NCBI RefSeq assembly: GCF_009761375.1
Contig: NZ_LEKM01000113.1
Location: 1-41,068 of the forward strand
Length of the DNA stretch: 41,068 nt
Source of the DNA: Ursidibacter arcticus
GTDB taxonomy: Bacteria; Pseudomonadota; Gammaproteobacteria; Enterobacterales; Pasteurellaceae
Reading direction: 5' to 3'
Both the position numbers and the translations under genes were made by a program. The notes under the pieces were generated by a model that had not been told where the DNA came from, made no database searches, and saw nothing but the letters and a program-made list of their open reading frames with translations. Shown piece after piece: positions 31,639 to 41,045 of the stretch (the first letter of the stretch is position 1; the number at the start of each line of letters is the position of its first letter).

Positions 31639-32460
31639 ATGGCTATCGTTAAATGTAAGCCGACCTCCGCTGGTCGTCGTCATGTAGTTAAAGTTGTTAA
31701 TCCAGAGCTTCACAAAGGTAAACCTTTTGCAGCACTTTTAGATACTAAATCTAGAACTGGTGGTCGTAACAACTTAGGTCGTATTACCACTCGCCACATC
31801 GGTGGTGGTCATAAGCAACACTATCGTTTAATTGATTTCAAACGTAATAAATTAGACATTCCAGCTGTTGTTGAGCGTTTAGAATACGATCCAAACCGTT
31901 CTGCAAACATTGCATTAGTACTTTATAAAGATGGTGAGCGTCGCTACATTCTTGCACCAAAAGGTTTATCTGTTGGTGATCAAATTCAAGCGGGTGCTTC
32001 ATCTCCAATTAAAGTAGGTAACTCATTACCAATGCGCAATATCCCAGTTGGTTCAACAATTCATAACGTTGAATTAAAACCAGGTAAAGGCGGTCAAATC
32101 GCTCGTTCTGCTGGTGCATATGTGCAAATTATTGCTCGTGAAGGTAACTATGTAACTTTACGTCTTCGCTCAGGTGAAATGCGTAAAGTATTAGCTGAGT
32201 GTTCTGCAACTATTGGTGAAGTAGGTAACTCAGAACATATGCTTCGCGTTCTTGGTAAAGCAGGTGCAAACCGTTGGAGAGGTATTCGTCCAACAGTTCG
32301 TGGTACTGCGATGAACCCAGTTGACCACCCACACGGTGGTGGTGAAGGTCGTAACTTCGGTAAACACCCTGTTACACCTTGGGGCGTTCAAACCAAAGGT
32401 AAGAAAACTCGCCATAACAAACGTACTGATAAATTCATCGTACGTCGTCGTGGTAAATAA
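31639..32460 (+). CDS. rplB: 50S ribosomal protein L2
   Basis: A 273-residue protein, as in E. coli. The C-terminal signature [14 protein letters not shown] includes the conserved histidine near the peptidyl-transferase centre. It is needed for subunit joining. It follows rplW by 19 bases, with CGGAGGA upstream. Confidence 0.99.
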   Translation: MAIVKCKPTSAGRRHVVKVVNPELHKGKPFAALLDTKSRTGGRNNLGRITTRHIGGGHKQHYRLIDFKRNKLDIPAVVERLEYDPNRSANIALVLYKDGERRYILAPKGLSVGDQIQAGASSPIKVGNSLPMRNIPVGSTIHNVELKPGKGGQIARSAGAYVQIIAREGNYVTLRLRSGEMRKVLAECSATIGEVGNSEHMLRVLGKAGANRWRGIRPTVRGTAMNPVDHPHGGGEGRNFGKHPVTPWGVQTKGKKTRHNKRTDKFIVRRRGK

Positions 32461-32483
32461 TTTTATTCATTAAAAAGAGGTAA

Positions 32484-32762
<279 letters not shown>

Positions 32763-32769
32763 GAGGTAA

Positions 32770-33105
<336 letters not shown>

Positions 33106-33123
33106 TCAGTAGGAGAATAACAA

Positions 33124-33831
33124 ATGGGTCAAAAAGTACATCCACATGGTATTCGCCTTGGTATTGTTAAGCCTTGGAGCTCTACTTGGTTCGCGAATAC
33201 ACAAGATTTCGCAGACAATTTAGAAGGCGATTTCAAAGTACGTCAATTTTTAAACAAAGAGTTAGCGAGTGCTTCTGTTTCACGCATCACTATTGAGCGT
33301 CCAGCGAAAAGCATCCGTGTAACTATTCACACAGCTCGTCCAGGTATCGTAATTGGTAAAAAAGGCGAAGATGTTGAAAAATTAAGAAACGCAGTATCTA
33401 AAATTGCTGGTGTTCCTGCTCAAATCAACATTGCTGAAGTGAAAAAACCAGAGCTAGATGCAAAATTAGTTGCAGATAGCATCGCATCTCAACTTGAGCG
33501 TCGTGTAATGTTCCGTCGCGCAATGAAACGTGCAGTACAAAACGCAATGCGTTTAGGTGCTAAAGGTATCAAAGTTGAAGTTAGCGGTCGTTTAGGTGGT
33601 GCAGAAATCGCACGTTCAGAATGGTATCGTGAAGGTCGTGTACCTCTACATACTCTTCGTGCTGACATCGATTATAACACTGCAGAAGCACACACTACAT
33701 ACGGTGTAATCGGTATTAAAGTGTGGATCTTCAAAGGTGAAATTCTTGGTGGTATGGCTGCAGTGATTGAATCAGAGAAAGAACCAGCGGCACAGCCTAA
33801 AAAGGCGCCACGTGGCAAAGGTCGTAAATAA
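33124..33831 (+). CDS. rpsC: 30S ribosomal protein S3
   Basis: A 235-residue protein (E. coli 233). The N-terminus is [17 protein letters not shown]; the KH domain has [14 protein letters not shown]; the C-terminal tail is basic and ends KAPRGKGRK. It binds at the mRNA entry side of the 30S subunit. Confidence 0.99.
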   Translation: MGQKVHPHGIRLGIVKPWSSTWFANTQDFADNLEGDFKVRQFLNKELASASVSRITIERPAKSIRVTIHTARPGIVIGKKGEDVEKLRNAVSKIAGVPAQINIAEVKKPELDAKLVADSIASQLERRVMFRRAMKRAVQNAMRLGAKGIKVEVSGRLGGAEIARSEWYREGRVPLHTLRADIDYNTAEAHTTYGVIGIKVWIFKGEILGGMAAVIESEKEPAAQPKKAPRGKGRK

Positions 33832-33843
33832 GGAGATCACTGA

Positions 33844-34253
<410 letters not shown>

Positions 34254-34254
<1 letters not shown>

Positions 34255-34445
34255 TGAAAGCTCAAGAATTACGTGCAAAAAGTATTGAAGAGCTGAATGG
34301 TGAATTAGTAAACCTTTTAGGTGAGCAGTTCAAGTTGCGTATGCAAGCAGCCACCGGTCAGCTTCAACAAACCCATCAGTTAAAACAAGTGCGTCGTAGC
34401 ATTGCACAAGTAAAAACTGTATTAACCGAGAAGGCGGGTGAGTAA
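34254..34445 (+). CDS. rpmC: 50S ribosomal protein L29
   Basis: A 63-residue protein, as in E. coli: [20 protein letters not shown] then a helical hairpin. It is coupled to its neighbours on both sides by TAATG overlaps. Confidence 0.98.
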
Positions 34446-34702
34446 TGACTGATAAAATTCGTACAGTACAAGGTAAAGTAGTTAGCGACAAAATGGAAAA
34501 ATCTTTCGTAGTTGCTATCGAACGTACAGTTAAACACCCAATCTATGGTAAGTTTATCCGTCGTACTACTAAACTTCACGTACACGATGAAAATAACGAA
34601 GCTAAATTAGGTGATGTTGTTGAAATTAAGGAATGTCGTCCTGTTTCAAAAACTAAATCTTGGACTTTAGTTCGTGTAGTTGAAAAAGCAATCGTTGCTT
34701 AA
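34445..34702 (+). CDS. rpsQ: 30S ribosomal protein S17
   Basis: An 85-residue OB-fold protein (E. coli 84): [51 protein letters not shown]. Last gene of the S10 operon. In E. coli and most relatives the spc operon (rplN first) follows closely; here a terminator and unrelated genes follow. Confidence 0.99.
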   Translation: MTDKIRTVQGKVVSDKMEKSFVVAIERTVKHPIYGKFIRRTTKLHVHDENNEAKLGDVVEIKECRPVSKTKSWTLVRVVEKAIVA

Positions 34703-34721
34703 TTAACTCAGTTCAAATAAG

Positions 34722-34753
34722 AAATCCCTAGCAGAAATGCTGGGGATTTTTTT
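34722..34753 (+). terminator. Terminator of the S10 operon
   Basis: AAATCCCTAGCA (34722-34733), loop GAAA, complement at 34738-34749 (12 bp with one G-T pair), then a run of seven T residues. A textbook Rho-independent terminator 19 bases after rpsQ. Confidence 0.93.
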
Positions 34754-34774
34754 GTAAAATTTTCCTAAAATCTC

Positions 34775-34789
34775 GGTGTAATGGACAAA
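34775..34789 (+). repeat. Repeat GGTGTAATGGACAAA, copy 1
   Basis: The first of three copies in the window. It abuts and slightly overlaps the left end of the rplP fragment. A second direct copy is at 34872 and an inverted copy at 37394. It could be an insertion-sequence end; no transposase is present. Confidence 0.65.
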
Positions 34790-34860
34790 CCAATCACAGA
34801 AAAATCTTTAGAAGTCCGTATGGGTCAAGGTAACGTTGAGTACTGGGTAGCCTTAATCCA
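34784..34860 (+). pseudogene. Fragment of rplP (L16)
   Basis: These 77 bases match rplP 34051-34133 with a 6-base deletion (one AAAGGT unit) and a few substitutions, same orientation and frame. An ATG at 34781 is fused in frame, so a 62-residue reading frame (34781-34969) exists, but only residues 2-27 are L16-like and there is no ribosome-binding site. It is flanked on both sides by GGTGTAATGGACAAA. Most likely the scar of a duplication or rearrangement, not a gene. Confidence 0.88.
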
Positions 34861-34871
34861 TGATGGAAATA

Positions 34872-34887
34872 GGTGTAATGGACAAAA
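34872..34887 (+). repeat. Repeat GGTGTAATGGACAAAA, copy 2
   Basis: A direct copy 11 bases after the rplP fragment. Its first 15 bases are identical to copy 1 and all 16 bases are the exact reverse complement of 37394-37409. Confidence 0.65.
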
Positions 34888-34953
34888 TATCCAATCCGCT
34901 AATGAAGCGTCCGATATAATGATCCCTTCTAAACCTGATCTTCTACATATTAC

Positions 34954-35289
34954 CTATTCTTTTGGCTGAACATCATCAACATAACGCTTAATAAATTTTG
35001 CTTTATGTTTGTGTATCACTTCTTCAATCGAAATATCGTATTTATCTGCCAAGATAAATAAGTTATCAAACACATCACCAAGTTCTTCAATCAGATTTTC
35101 ACGTTTTTGAGCCTGATCTTGTTCGATTTGATCAGGACGCTCACGCCCAATTTCAATGGCTCGCACCGCACAAGCCACTTCCCCGACTTCCTCAGCTAAA
35201 TAAGCCAAGCGTCTAAAAACATCGTGACGATACCAATTTTGTTGTTGATAGAACTCACTAACCCATTGTTGATACTCTGAAAACTGCAT
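34954..35289 (-). CDS. MazG-like nucleotide pyrophosphohydrolase
   Basis: A 111-residue all-alpha protein. The metal-binding pair typical of the MazG/dUTPase-like superfamily is present: EEVGE (residues 33-37) and EELGD (68-72), on two helices. It would hydrolyse NTPs or dNTPs to monophosphate and pyrophosphate, possibly house-cleaning of damaged nucleotides. It is a single short domain, unlike the two-domain MazG of E. coli. It is divergent from the LOG-family gene, with 64 bases between. Confidence 0.85.
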   Translation of the reverse strand: MQFSEYQQWVSEFYQQQNWYRHDVFRRLAYLAEEVGEVACAVRAIEIGRERPDQIEQDQAQKRENLIEELGDVFDNLFILADKYDISIEEVIHKHKAKFIKRYVDDVQPKE

Positions 35290-35353
35290 TTGGTTTACCT
35301 TAAAAGTTTGTTATGATTTCAGTACACTTTACTGAAAATAGGAAGAAAAAGAA

Positions 35354-35914
35354 ATGAATATTACTGTTTATTGTGGTGCAAGCCTTGGTAATAACCCAAA
35401 ACATCAACAAGCTACCGTCCAATTAGGGCAATGGATTGCTCAACAGGGGTATACTCTCATCTATGGCGGTGGAAATGCAGGGCTAATGGGGCTAATTGCT
35501 AATACTGTCTTAGAAAACGGCGGTAAAGTAATCGGCATTATGCCAACCTTTTTACAAGAACGAGAGCTTGCTCATACAGGCTTAACAGAAATGATCAGCG
35601 TTGATTCAATGTCTGTGCGTAAACAGAAAATGATTGAACTTGGTGATGTGTATATCGCTCTTGCTGGTGGGCCAGGAACTTTAGAAGAAATCAGCGAAGT
35701 GATTTCGTGGGCAAGAATCGGGCAAAATAATAACCCTTGTATTTTATTTAATAGCGACAATTACTACCAACCGCTCCGACAATTCTTTGATAAGATGGTC
35801 GAACAAGGCTTTTTAACCACAACAGACCGCCAAAAAACACTTTTTTCCGATGATCTAAACGAAATCACCCATTTTATTGCTCACTATATGCCACCTGAAG
35901 TAAGACGTTACTAA
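35354..35914 (+). CDS. LOG-family protein (TIGR00730, nucleoside-monophosphate phosphoribohydrolase)
   Basis: A 186-residue Rossmann-like protein with both family marks: the arginine/lysine of SMSVRKQKM (R89, K90) and GGPGTLEE (residues 105-112). Relatives cleave the N-glycosidic bond of nucleoside 5'-monophosphates, releasing a base and ribose 5-phosphate; plant LOG proteins activate cytokinins. Bacterial members are often misnamed lysine decarboxylases. The likely role here is nucleotide salvage, which fits the adjacent pyrophosphohydrolase. Confidence 0.9.
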   Translation: MNITVYCGASLGNNPKHQQATVQLGQWIAQQGYTLIYGGGNAGLMGLIANTVLENGGKVIGIMPTFLQERELAHTGLTEMISVDSMSVRKQKMIELGDVYIALAGGPGTLEEISEVISWARIGQNNNPCILFNSDNYYQPLRQFFDKMVEQGFLTTTDRQKTLFSDDLNEITHFIAHYMPPEVRRY

Positions 35915-35947
35915 TTTGCAAAAAATTTGCCTTAACCTACCGCTTGT
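35913..35947 (-). other. DNA uptake signal before mnmE
   Basis: TACCGCTTGT (35938-35947) is the reverse complement of ACAAGCGGTA, one base from the perfect core. The companion tract with two TTTGC motifs is at 35913-35930. It ends where the mnmE -10 region begins. Confidence 0.7.
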
Positions 35948-35959
35948 CAGGTACAATAG
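35947..35959 (+). promoter_or_regulatory. Probable mnmE promoter (-10 region)
   Basis: TACAAT at 35952-35957 inside TCAGGTACAATAG, the same 13 bases as before mnmG (3576-3588). It lies 36 bases before the mnmE ATG. The -35 is weak. Confidence 0.5.
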
Positions 35960-35992
35960 GCTCATTTTCAAATCCAAGTAGAGAACATATAG

Positions 35993-37351
35993 ATGAAAGA
36001 AACCATTGTGGCACAAGCTACTCCAATCGGACGTGGGGGGATCGGTATTTTACGCGTGTCTGGCCCACAAGCTGCCGAAGTGGCTCAAGCGGTATTGGGT
36101 AAATGTCCAAAGCCGAGAATGGCTGATTATCTTCCTTTTAAAGATGAAGATGGCACAATTTTAGACCAAGGAATCGCTCTCTTTTTTAAAGCACCAAATT
36201 CATTTACAGGGGAAGATGTCCTTGAATTACAAGGGCACGGCGGACAAGTGATTTTAGATATTTTGCTTAATCGCATTCTCAAAGTGAAAGGTATTCGTAT
36301 TGCACGAGCAGGGGAATTTTCTGAACAAGCCTTTTTAAATGATAAACTCGATCTTGCTCAAGCAGAAGCGATTGCCGATTTGATTGATGCGACATCAGAA
36401 CAAGCCGCTCGCTCGGCATTAAAATCACTACAAGGTGAATTTTCTAATAAAATCAATCAACTAGTAGATTCTGTAATCTATCTTCGCACCTATGTTGAGG
36501 CAGCGATTGATTTCCCTGATGAAGAGATTGATTTCTTAGCGGACGGTAAAATCGAAACAAAATTAAACGAAATTATTGCCCAATTAGCGAATGTTCGCCA
36601 AGAAGCCAAGCAAGGCACAATTTTGCGAGAAGGAATGAAAGTGGTGATTGCAGGCAAACCAAATGCAGGCAAATCAAGCCTACTCAACGCATTGGCAGGG
36701 AGAGAAGCAGCGATTGTGACTGATATTGCAGGCACAACCCGTGATGTATTGCGTGAACATATTCATATTGACGGAATGCCGTTACACATCATTGATACTG
36801 CTGGTTTGCGAGAAGCCAGTGATGAAGTAGAGAAAATCGGGATCAAACGAGCTTGGGACGAGATTGCTCAAGCCGACCACGTCTTATTGATGATTGATAG
36901 CACTGAGTCGCAAAGTGAACATTTCCAACAAGAATGGGCCGATTTTTTAAGTAAATTGCCGAAAAACATTCCAGTTACGGTGATCCGCAATAAAGTGGAT
37001 CTTACAGGCGAAAGTGAAAGTTTAGTCAATGTGGATAACTTTACGCTCATTCGTCTTTCTGCTCAAACTAAAGTGGGCGTAGATTTACTGCGTGAACATC
37101 TCAAAAAATCAATGGGTTATCAAAGCTCTACGGAAGGTGGATTTATCGCTCGCCGCCGCCATTTAGTTGCATTGGAAACTGCCGCAGAACATTTACAGCG
37201 TGGACACATTCAATTAACGCAATTCCACGCAGGTGAGCTACTCGCTGAAGAGTTACGTCTTGTGCAAAACGCATTAAGCGAAATTACAGGGCAATTCACT
37301 TCTGACGATCTACTTGGTAACATTTTCAGCTCTTTCTGTATTGGTAAGTAG
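35993..37351 (+). CDS. mnmE: tRNA uridine-5-carboxymethylaminomethyl synthesis GTPase MnmE (TrmE)
   Basis: A 452-residue GTPase (E. coli 454): an N-terminal tetrahydrofolate-binding domain ([21 protein letters not shown]), a helical domain, and an inserted G domain with P-loop GKPNAGKS (residues 221-228), DTAGLRE, NKVD, and the C-terminal CIGK whose cysteine is essential. It is the partner of MnmG encoded at 3623. In many gammaproteobacteria it follows yidC; here it follows the LOG gene. Complete despite lying in a possibly rearranged region. Confidence 0.97.
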   Translation: MKETIVAQATPIGRGGIGILRVSGPQAAEVAQAVLGKCPKPRMADYLPFKDEDGTILDQGIALFFKAPNSFTGEDVLELQGHGGQVILDILLNRILKVKGIRIARAGEFSEQAFLNDKLDLAQAEAIADLIDATSEQAARSALKSLQGEFSNKINQLVDSVIYLRTYVEAAIDFPDEEIDFLADGKIETKLNEIIAQLANVRQEAKQGTILREGMKVVIAGKPNAGKSSLLNALAGREAAIVTDIAGTTRDVLREHIHIDGMPLHIIDTAGLREASDEVEKIGIKRAWDEIAQADHVLLMIDSTESQSEHFQQEWADFLSKLPKNIPVTVIRNKVDLTGESESLVNVDNFTLIRLSAQTKVGVDLLREHLKKSMGYQSSTEGGFIARRRHLVALETAAEHLQRGHIQLTQFHAGELLAEELRLVQNALSEITGQFTSDDLLGNIFSSFCIGK

Positions 37352-37372
37352 CTAGTCTTTCTAATAAAGGCT

Positions 37373-37405
37373 TAATGGATAAAACAGCAACTATTTTGTC
37401 CATTA
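37373..37405 (+). terminator. Hairpin after mnmE
   Basis: TAATGGATAAAA (37373-37384) pairs with TTTTGTCCATTA (37394-37405), 12 bp with one T-G pair. It is the likely 3' end of mnmE. The right arm is part of repeat copy 3. Confidence 0.55.
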
Positions 37406-37409
37406 CACC
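37394..37409 (-). repeat. Repeat GGTGTAATGGACAAAA, copy 3 (inverted)
   Basis: Exact reverse complement of copy 2 (34872-34887). Together they bracket the MazG-like, LOG and mnmE genes as a 2.5-kb inverted-repeat-bounded segment. Confidence 0.65.
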
Positions 37410-37417
37410 AATAAATT

Positions 37418-37471
37418 AAGCGGTCACTTTCCAACAATTCTTTGCAAAAGTTTATGGGGAAGTGACCGCTT
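37418..37471. terminator. Bidirectional terminator of inverted uptake signals
   Basis: AAGCGGTCACTT (37418-37429) pairs perfectly with 37460-37471; the pairing extends inward by CC/GG after a T-G pair, for about 15 bp. The loop contains TTTGCAAAA. It sits between convergent mnmE and the small secreted gene. Confidence 0.82.
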
Positions 37472-37500
37472 TATCTATTTATAAAAAAATTATAATGAGG

Positions 37501-37890
37501 CTAATGTGCCGAATTTTCTAATCCATAAATTTCTCGATTAGGATCACAATATGTATTTGCTAACTCTTTACCATTTTTACTAACGGATACTCCACCCCCA
37601 GCTTCCCTAACAAAGTTATTCCAAATAAAATATTCAACTCCTTTATTGAACATTGTAATATTCATCGCCTGAGTACCGCTATCACGAGTATTTTCAACAT
37701 CAGAAATTCTATTTGTGAATACCATTTCAGGTTTGCCTGGTTTTCCATAACTATACTGGTAATTACTTCCAACTTTTTCGATTGAAAGATGCTTTCCATT
37801 TTTCATAAAGCAAGAAAAGATGGTGCTATTAGCCATAGTAGTCTGGGTAGTCGCTGTGAGCAAAACTGTTATTAGAGCTAATTTTTTCAT
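37501..37890 (-). CDS. Small secreted protein of unknown function
   Basis: A 129-residue protein with a signal peptide (MKKLALITVLLTATTQTTMA, then NST). The mature ~109 residues contain two cysteines (SCFMK near the start and TYCDPN near the end) that may form a disulphide, and a beta-rich pattern. I recognise no family. It is downstream of a second small secreted protein with a 39-base gap, probably one transcript, reading toward mnmE. AGGATATTTAGA precedes the ATG. Confidence 0.72.
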   Translation of the reverse strand: MKKLALITVLLTATTQTTMANSTIFSCFMKNGKHLSIEKVGSNYQYSYGKPGKPEMVFTNRISDVENTRDSGTQAMNITMFNKGVEYFIWNNFVREAGGGVSVSKNGKELANTYCDPNREIYGLENSAH

Positions 37891-37929
37891 TCTAAATATC
37901 CTCTAGGAGTCATATGATCATAAAATCAT

Positions 37930-38238
37930 TTAATAAAATTGTTTAATTGGCTTTAATTTAGATGGACATTTAACTTCCTTTACTTTTAGGAACATTCCAC
38001 CAATTTCAGTGATTTGTAAACAGGATTTATTCTTAATTGCTTTATCCATTATTTGAGAATCACGTTCACTTAAACCAGGAAAATAAATATATAATTTTCC
38101 TTTGGTTGTGACAAGATAAAATCCATCTTCGCTCTCATCGTCTCTAGTGTATCCTTTTGGTTTTACTATATTTGTTATTCCTGCAATAGTAGAACTAGTC
38201 AATCCTAGAACAAATATAGAAAATAAAAATTTTTTCAT
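37930..38238 (-). CDS. Small secreted protein of unknown function
   Basis: A 102-residue protein with a signal peptide (MKKFLFSIFVLGLTSSTIA, then GIT). The mature ~83 residues have two cysteines (SCLQ and VKCPS) and alternating polar/hydrophobic strands such as GFYLVTTKGKLYIYFPG, so a small beta-rich periplasmic or secreted domain is likely. No family recognised. It is divergent from the XRE regulator across a 102-base gap with inverted repeats, suggesting it is a target of that regulator. Confidence 0.7.
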   Translation of the reverse strand: MKKFLFSIFVLGLTSSTIAGITNIVKPKGYTRDDESEDGFYLVTTKGKLYIYFPGLSERDSQIMDKAIKNKSCLQITEIGGMFLKVKEVKCPSKLKPIKQFY

Positions 38239-38268
38239 AAAAATCCTAAATTTTATTTATAAGAACAG

Positions 38269-38302
38269 TTTTACGCCATCTCGTAAAAGTAGTTTTTACT
38301 TT
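38269..38302. promoter_or_regulatory. Candidate operator for the XRE regulator
   Basis: Two overlapping inverted repeats in the divergent gap: TTTTACG-N6-CGTAAAA (38269-38288) and AAAGTA-N5-TACTTT (38286-38302). Spacing and symmetry suit a dimeric helix-turn-helix protein binding upstream of both genes. Confidence 0.5.
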
Positions 38303-38340
38303 CCAAAACCGTTACTTATCTATCGAAAAAAGAGTGCATT

Positions 38341-38739
38341 ATGACAAAAATCAATGAGCGAATCAGAATCTTGAGAGAAGAACATCTGTTTTCACAAGAA
38401 CAGATTGCTGAAAAAATGGGAATCTCAGCAAATAGTTATGGGAAATTAGAGCGTGGAGAAACGAAATTAACATTAGATAAGTTAGAACAAATTGCGAATA
38501 TTTTTGATCTTGATGTAATTGAACTAATTAATTCGGGAGAAAAAACATCTTATCAAATAATGCATTATGGTTCAGGCACAAATGCCTTTAGTATTAGTGG
38601 TAGCACTAAAGAACTCTTAAATGAGAATGAAAAACTACAACTGATCATTTCCCATAAAGATGAGAAAATTGAACATCTGCAACAAGAAGTGAATTTGCTC
38701 AAAGAGATGTTAGCACTACTAAAGAGTTCTAATTTTTAG
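38341..38739 (+). CDS. XRE-family transcriptional regulator with C-terminal coiled coil
   Basis: A 132-residue protein. Residues 5-62 are a Cro/C1-type helix-turn-helix domain (FSQEQIAEKMGISANSYGKLERGE carries the two DNA-binding helices, given here in part as QIAEKMGIS and SYGKLERGE). After a linker, residues about 90-128 form a leucine/glutamate-rich coiled coil that probably dimerises it. Similar short regulators occur in phage, toxin-antitoxin and solitary settings; no toxin or phage gene is adjacent here. Likely targets are its own promoter and the divergent small secreted genes. Confidence 0.85.
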   Translation: MTKINERIRILREEHLFSQEQIAEKMGISANSYGKLERGETKLTLDKLEQIANIFDLDVIELINSGEKTSYQIMHYGSGTNAFSISGSTKELLNENEKLQLIISHKDEKIEHLQQEVNLLKEMLALLKSSNF

Positions 38740-38903
38740 GAAGACAACCTTATTTTATTTGTAGAATGGTCAAATTTGACTCGATTGCTCGTTATAATTC
38801 ATAATCTTTTACAAATTTTTATGGAAAAGCAACCGCTTACTTTTCTATTTAGCAAAATTAGCTTACTATTTCACAACATTTAGTTATCTTGTTAGGTTGC
38901 ACT

Positions 38904-40781
38904 ATGCACTTCGCCATTCTACCGATTCGGATCATTCTCTTTGCATTATTTGCCTTTGGATTATGCCGTATTGGTTTATATTTTGTTCATTATGATTATT
39001 TCTCACCATTAACGCTTTCTGAAGTTGCCAAAGGGTTGGTTAAAGGCATTCAATTTGATAGTGCCACCACAATGCTTTTTTGTTCTCCAATGTTGGTGCT
39101 GTTAAGTTTGCCTTTCAAAGCCATTCAACAAACGAAATGCCGTACATTGTTAGTTTGGCTGTGTGCTTTAATGATTTTTGTAATGTGTGCTTACAGTTTA
39201 GGCGATCTCACTTATTTTGGCGAAGTACAGCACCATATCGGTGCAGAAATTCTCAATTTGAGTGCCGATCAAGGTGCGTTAATTGAAATTGCACTTAGCT
39301 CTCGCTTAGCTTATACCTTAGGTAGTTTAGTTGGTTTAGTGTTGTTGGGCGTTTTGTGGTACTACGCCATTCAACGTCCACTCACAAAGCAGGCAGTTCT
39401 TCCGCAAAATAAATGGCTACGTTTAGTTATTTGGCTATTACTTGCAGGGATCTATTTCATTTTATTTAGAGGGATTATTCTTTCTGGTCGCCCAATCAAT
39501 TTAAGTGATGCTTTTACAGGAAGTAAATTACAGCAAGCTAATCTTGCCTTAAACCCTGTTTATACCACTTATCGAGAAAGCCGTAATCGTTTAAAAGAGC
39601 AACCACTCAATTACGTTTCTTCAACGGAGTTGCAAAATTTTGCCAGCAAACAACCGCTTATTTTTAAATGGCAACACCCTGAAAATAAGCCAACGAATAA
39701 AAATGTGGTACTCGTGTTATTAGAAAGTTGGAGCTACAAATATATTGATGCGTTAGCAGGTGGGAGTTATAACGTTACACCATTTATGGATAGCCTTGTG
39801 GCGAAATCTCAAGTGTGGGATAACTACTACGCAGCAGGGCAACGTAGTATTGTGGGTATTCAAGCGGTTCTTTCTTCTACACCTTCGTTACAAAGTCAGC
39901 CTACTCTTGGCTTTGGCTTAGAATTAAAAGAGATGAGTCGTATTGCTCAGATTGCCAATCAACAAAATTATCGCACTGTAATGATGCAATCTTCTGCTCG
40001 CCGTTCATTCCATATGGATAGCATTGCTAATGCACTGGGTTTCCAAGAATATTATGGTAAAGAAGATGTTCCGCTCTTACGAGAATATCCGCAAGAGCAG
40101 CCTCGCTTTGGTTGGGATTACGATGCGTTGCAAGCCTTTAATCAAAAATTAAGTGAGCCAGCAAAGAAACAGCCATTCTTTGCATTTATGTTTACAGGAA
40201 CAACACACGAGCCATTTCCTAAAATTGGCAGTGAATTTGAGCTATATCCACACGATGACCAAGGCGAAAATGGTTTCCTAAATACGCTAAAATATAGTGA
40301 TTGGGCGTTACAGCAGTTTATGCAATCGGCAGAAAAACAGCCTTGGTATCAAAATACTATCTTTATTTTTACAGCTGACCACACCCTAAATGCAGAAAGT
40401 GATGATAATTTGCCACAGCGTTTCCATATTCCGTTGGTCATATTCAGCCCTGATGGCTCATTACCGCCAACACGTCATACTGAATTAGCCTCACAGTACG
40501 ATCTATTCCCTTCCATTATGGATTTACTAGGATTTAACCAGCCTATTTATACTTTCGGGAAATCGTTATTTGCCAATGAAAAGAGTGAAAGCGTAATGCT
40601 TAATCAAGGGGATACAGTTGGAATGATTACACCAACAACGTGGGTAGGTTTTACACCTGAAGGTATTCAAGAGAAGGCTGAAAACTACTCCACTAAAGAT
40701 GAGCAGGCTCTGCAAAACCTTAAACTAAAAATGCAATATGCCGATCAGCTTTTACGAGAGAATCGTTGGGTGGCAGATTAA
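38904..40781 (+). CDS. LTA-synthase-family membrane phosphotransferase (sulfatase fold)
   Basis: A 625-residue protein: about five N-terminal membrane helices (residues 5-190) then a periplasmic alkaline-phosphatase/sulfatase-fold domain. Residues lining up with the LtaS metal site are E274 (LLESW), H435 (TTHEPF) and D492/H493 (TADHT). The nucleophile position reads GQRS (S315), where LtaS has threonine. Gram-negative relatives transfer phosphoglycerol or phosphoethanolamine to periplasmic glycans or lipids; the substrate here is unknown. The ATG at 38904 is preferred to an upstream in-frame TTG; AGG lies 8 bases before it. It appears monocistronic. Confidence 0.87.
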   Translation: MHFAILPIRIILFALFAFGLCRIGLYFVHYDYFSPLTLSEVAKGLVKGIQFDSATTMLFCSPMLVLLSLPFKAIQQTKCRTLLVWLCALMIFVMCAYSLGDLTYFGEVQHHIGAEILNLSADQGALIEIALSSRLAYTLGSLVGLVLLGVLWYYAIQRPLTKQAVLPQNKWLRLVIWLLLAGIYFILFRGIILSGRPINLSDAFTGSKLQQANLALNPVYTTYRESRNRLKEQPLNYVSSTELQNFASKQPLIFKWQHPENKPTNKNVVLVLLESWSYKYIDALAGGSYNVTPFMDSLVAKSQVWDNYYAAGQRSIVGIQAVLSSTPSLQSQPTLGFGLELKEMSRIAQIANQQNYRTVMMQSSARRSFHMDSIANALGFQEYYGKEDVPLLREYPQEQPRFGWDYDALQAFNQKLSEPAKKQPFFAFMFTGTTHEPFPKIGSEFELYPHDDQGENGFLNTLKYSDWALQQFMQSAEKQPWYQNTIFIFTADHTLNAESDDNLPQRFHIPLVIFSPDGSLPPTRHTELASQYDLFPSIMDLLGFNQPIYTFGKSLFANEKSESVMLNQGDTVGMITPTTWVGFTPEGIQEKAENYSTKDEQALQNLKLKMQYADQLLRENRWVAD

Positions 40782-40839
40782 ATAAAAAATTGCTCTATAA
40801 ATGAAAGCAGTCGAATTATTAACAAAGTCATTTAATGTA

Positions 40840-40859
40840 AGGTGGGCTAAGACCCACCT
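40840..40859. repeat. REP-like palindrome AGGTGGG...CCCACCT
   Basis: A 7-bp GC-rich stem with loop CTAAGA, no T-run after it. Similar GGTGGGC-type hairpins are common intergenic repeats in many bacteria. It is bracketed by two near-copies of TTATTRACAAAGTC (40816-40829 and 40864-40877). Confidence 0.65.
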
Positions 40860-40887
40860 CAGATTATTGACAAAGTCTTTTTTCATT

Positions 40888-40982
40888 CGGACGCCAGCGT
40901 GGCGTCCCTACAAGGAAAGTTATAACCAATTGAAAAATAACAGATTTTATTTTGTTATGTAGGGACGCCACGCTGGCGTCCG
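40888..40982. repeat. Composite inverted repeat of two REP-like palindromes
   Basis: Two perfect 25-base arms in opposite orientation (40888-40912 and 40958-40982) separated by 45 AT-rich bases. Each arm itself contains the 19-base imperfect palindrome GGACGCCA-GCG-TGGCGTCC or its complement. The arrangement, two inverted REPs around a spacer, is that of a REPIN or BIME unit, and its GC content stands out from the surroundings. Confidence 0.85.
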
Positions 40983-41021
40983 TTAATTGGATACAACAAA
41001 TTGGGGTTTGTCATCAGTCTG

Positions 41022-41045
41022 AGCTAGGCATTGAGCCTAGCTTTT
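41022..41045 (+). terminator. Terminator-like hairpin at window end
   Basis: AGCTAGGC (41022-41029), loop ATTGA, GCCTAGCT (41035-41042) followed by TTTA. An 8-bp stem with a short T-run; it could terminate a rightward transcript, though it may be another member of the repeat cluster. Confidence 0.55.

Noticed and set aside
34781-34969. Apparent 62-residue protein with an L16-like start
   Set aside because: Only the first 27 residues match L16, there is no ribosome site, and the rest reads through unrelated intergenic DNA; treated as a gene fragment.
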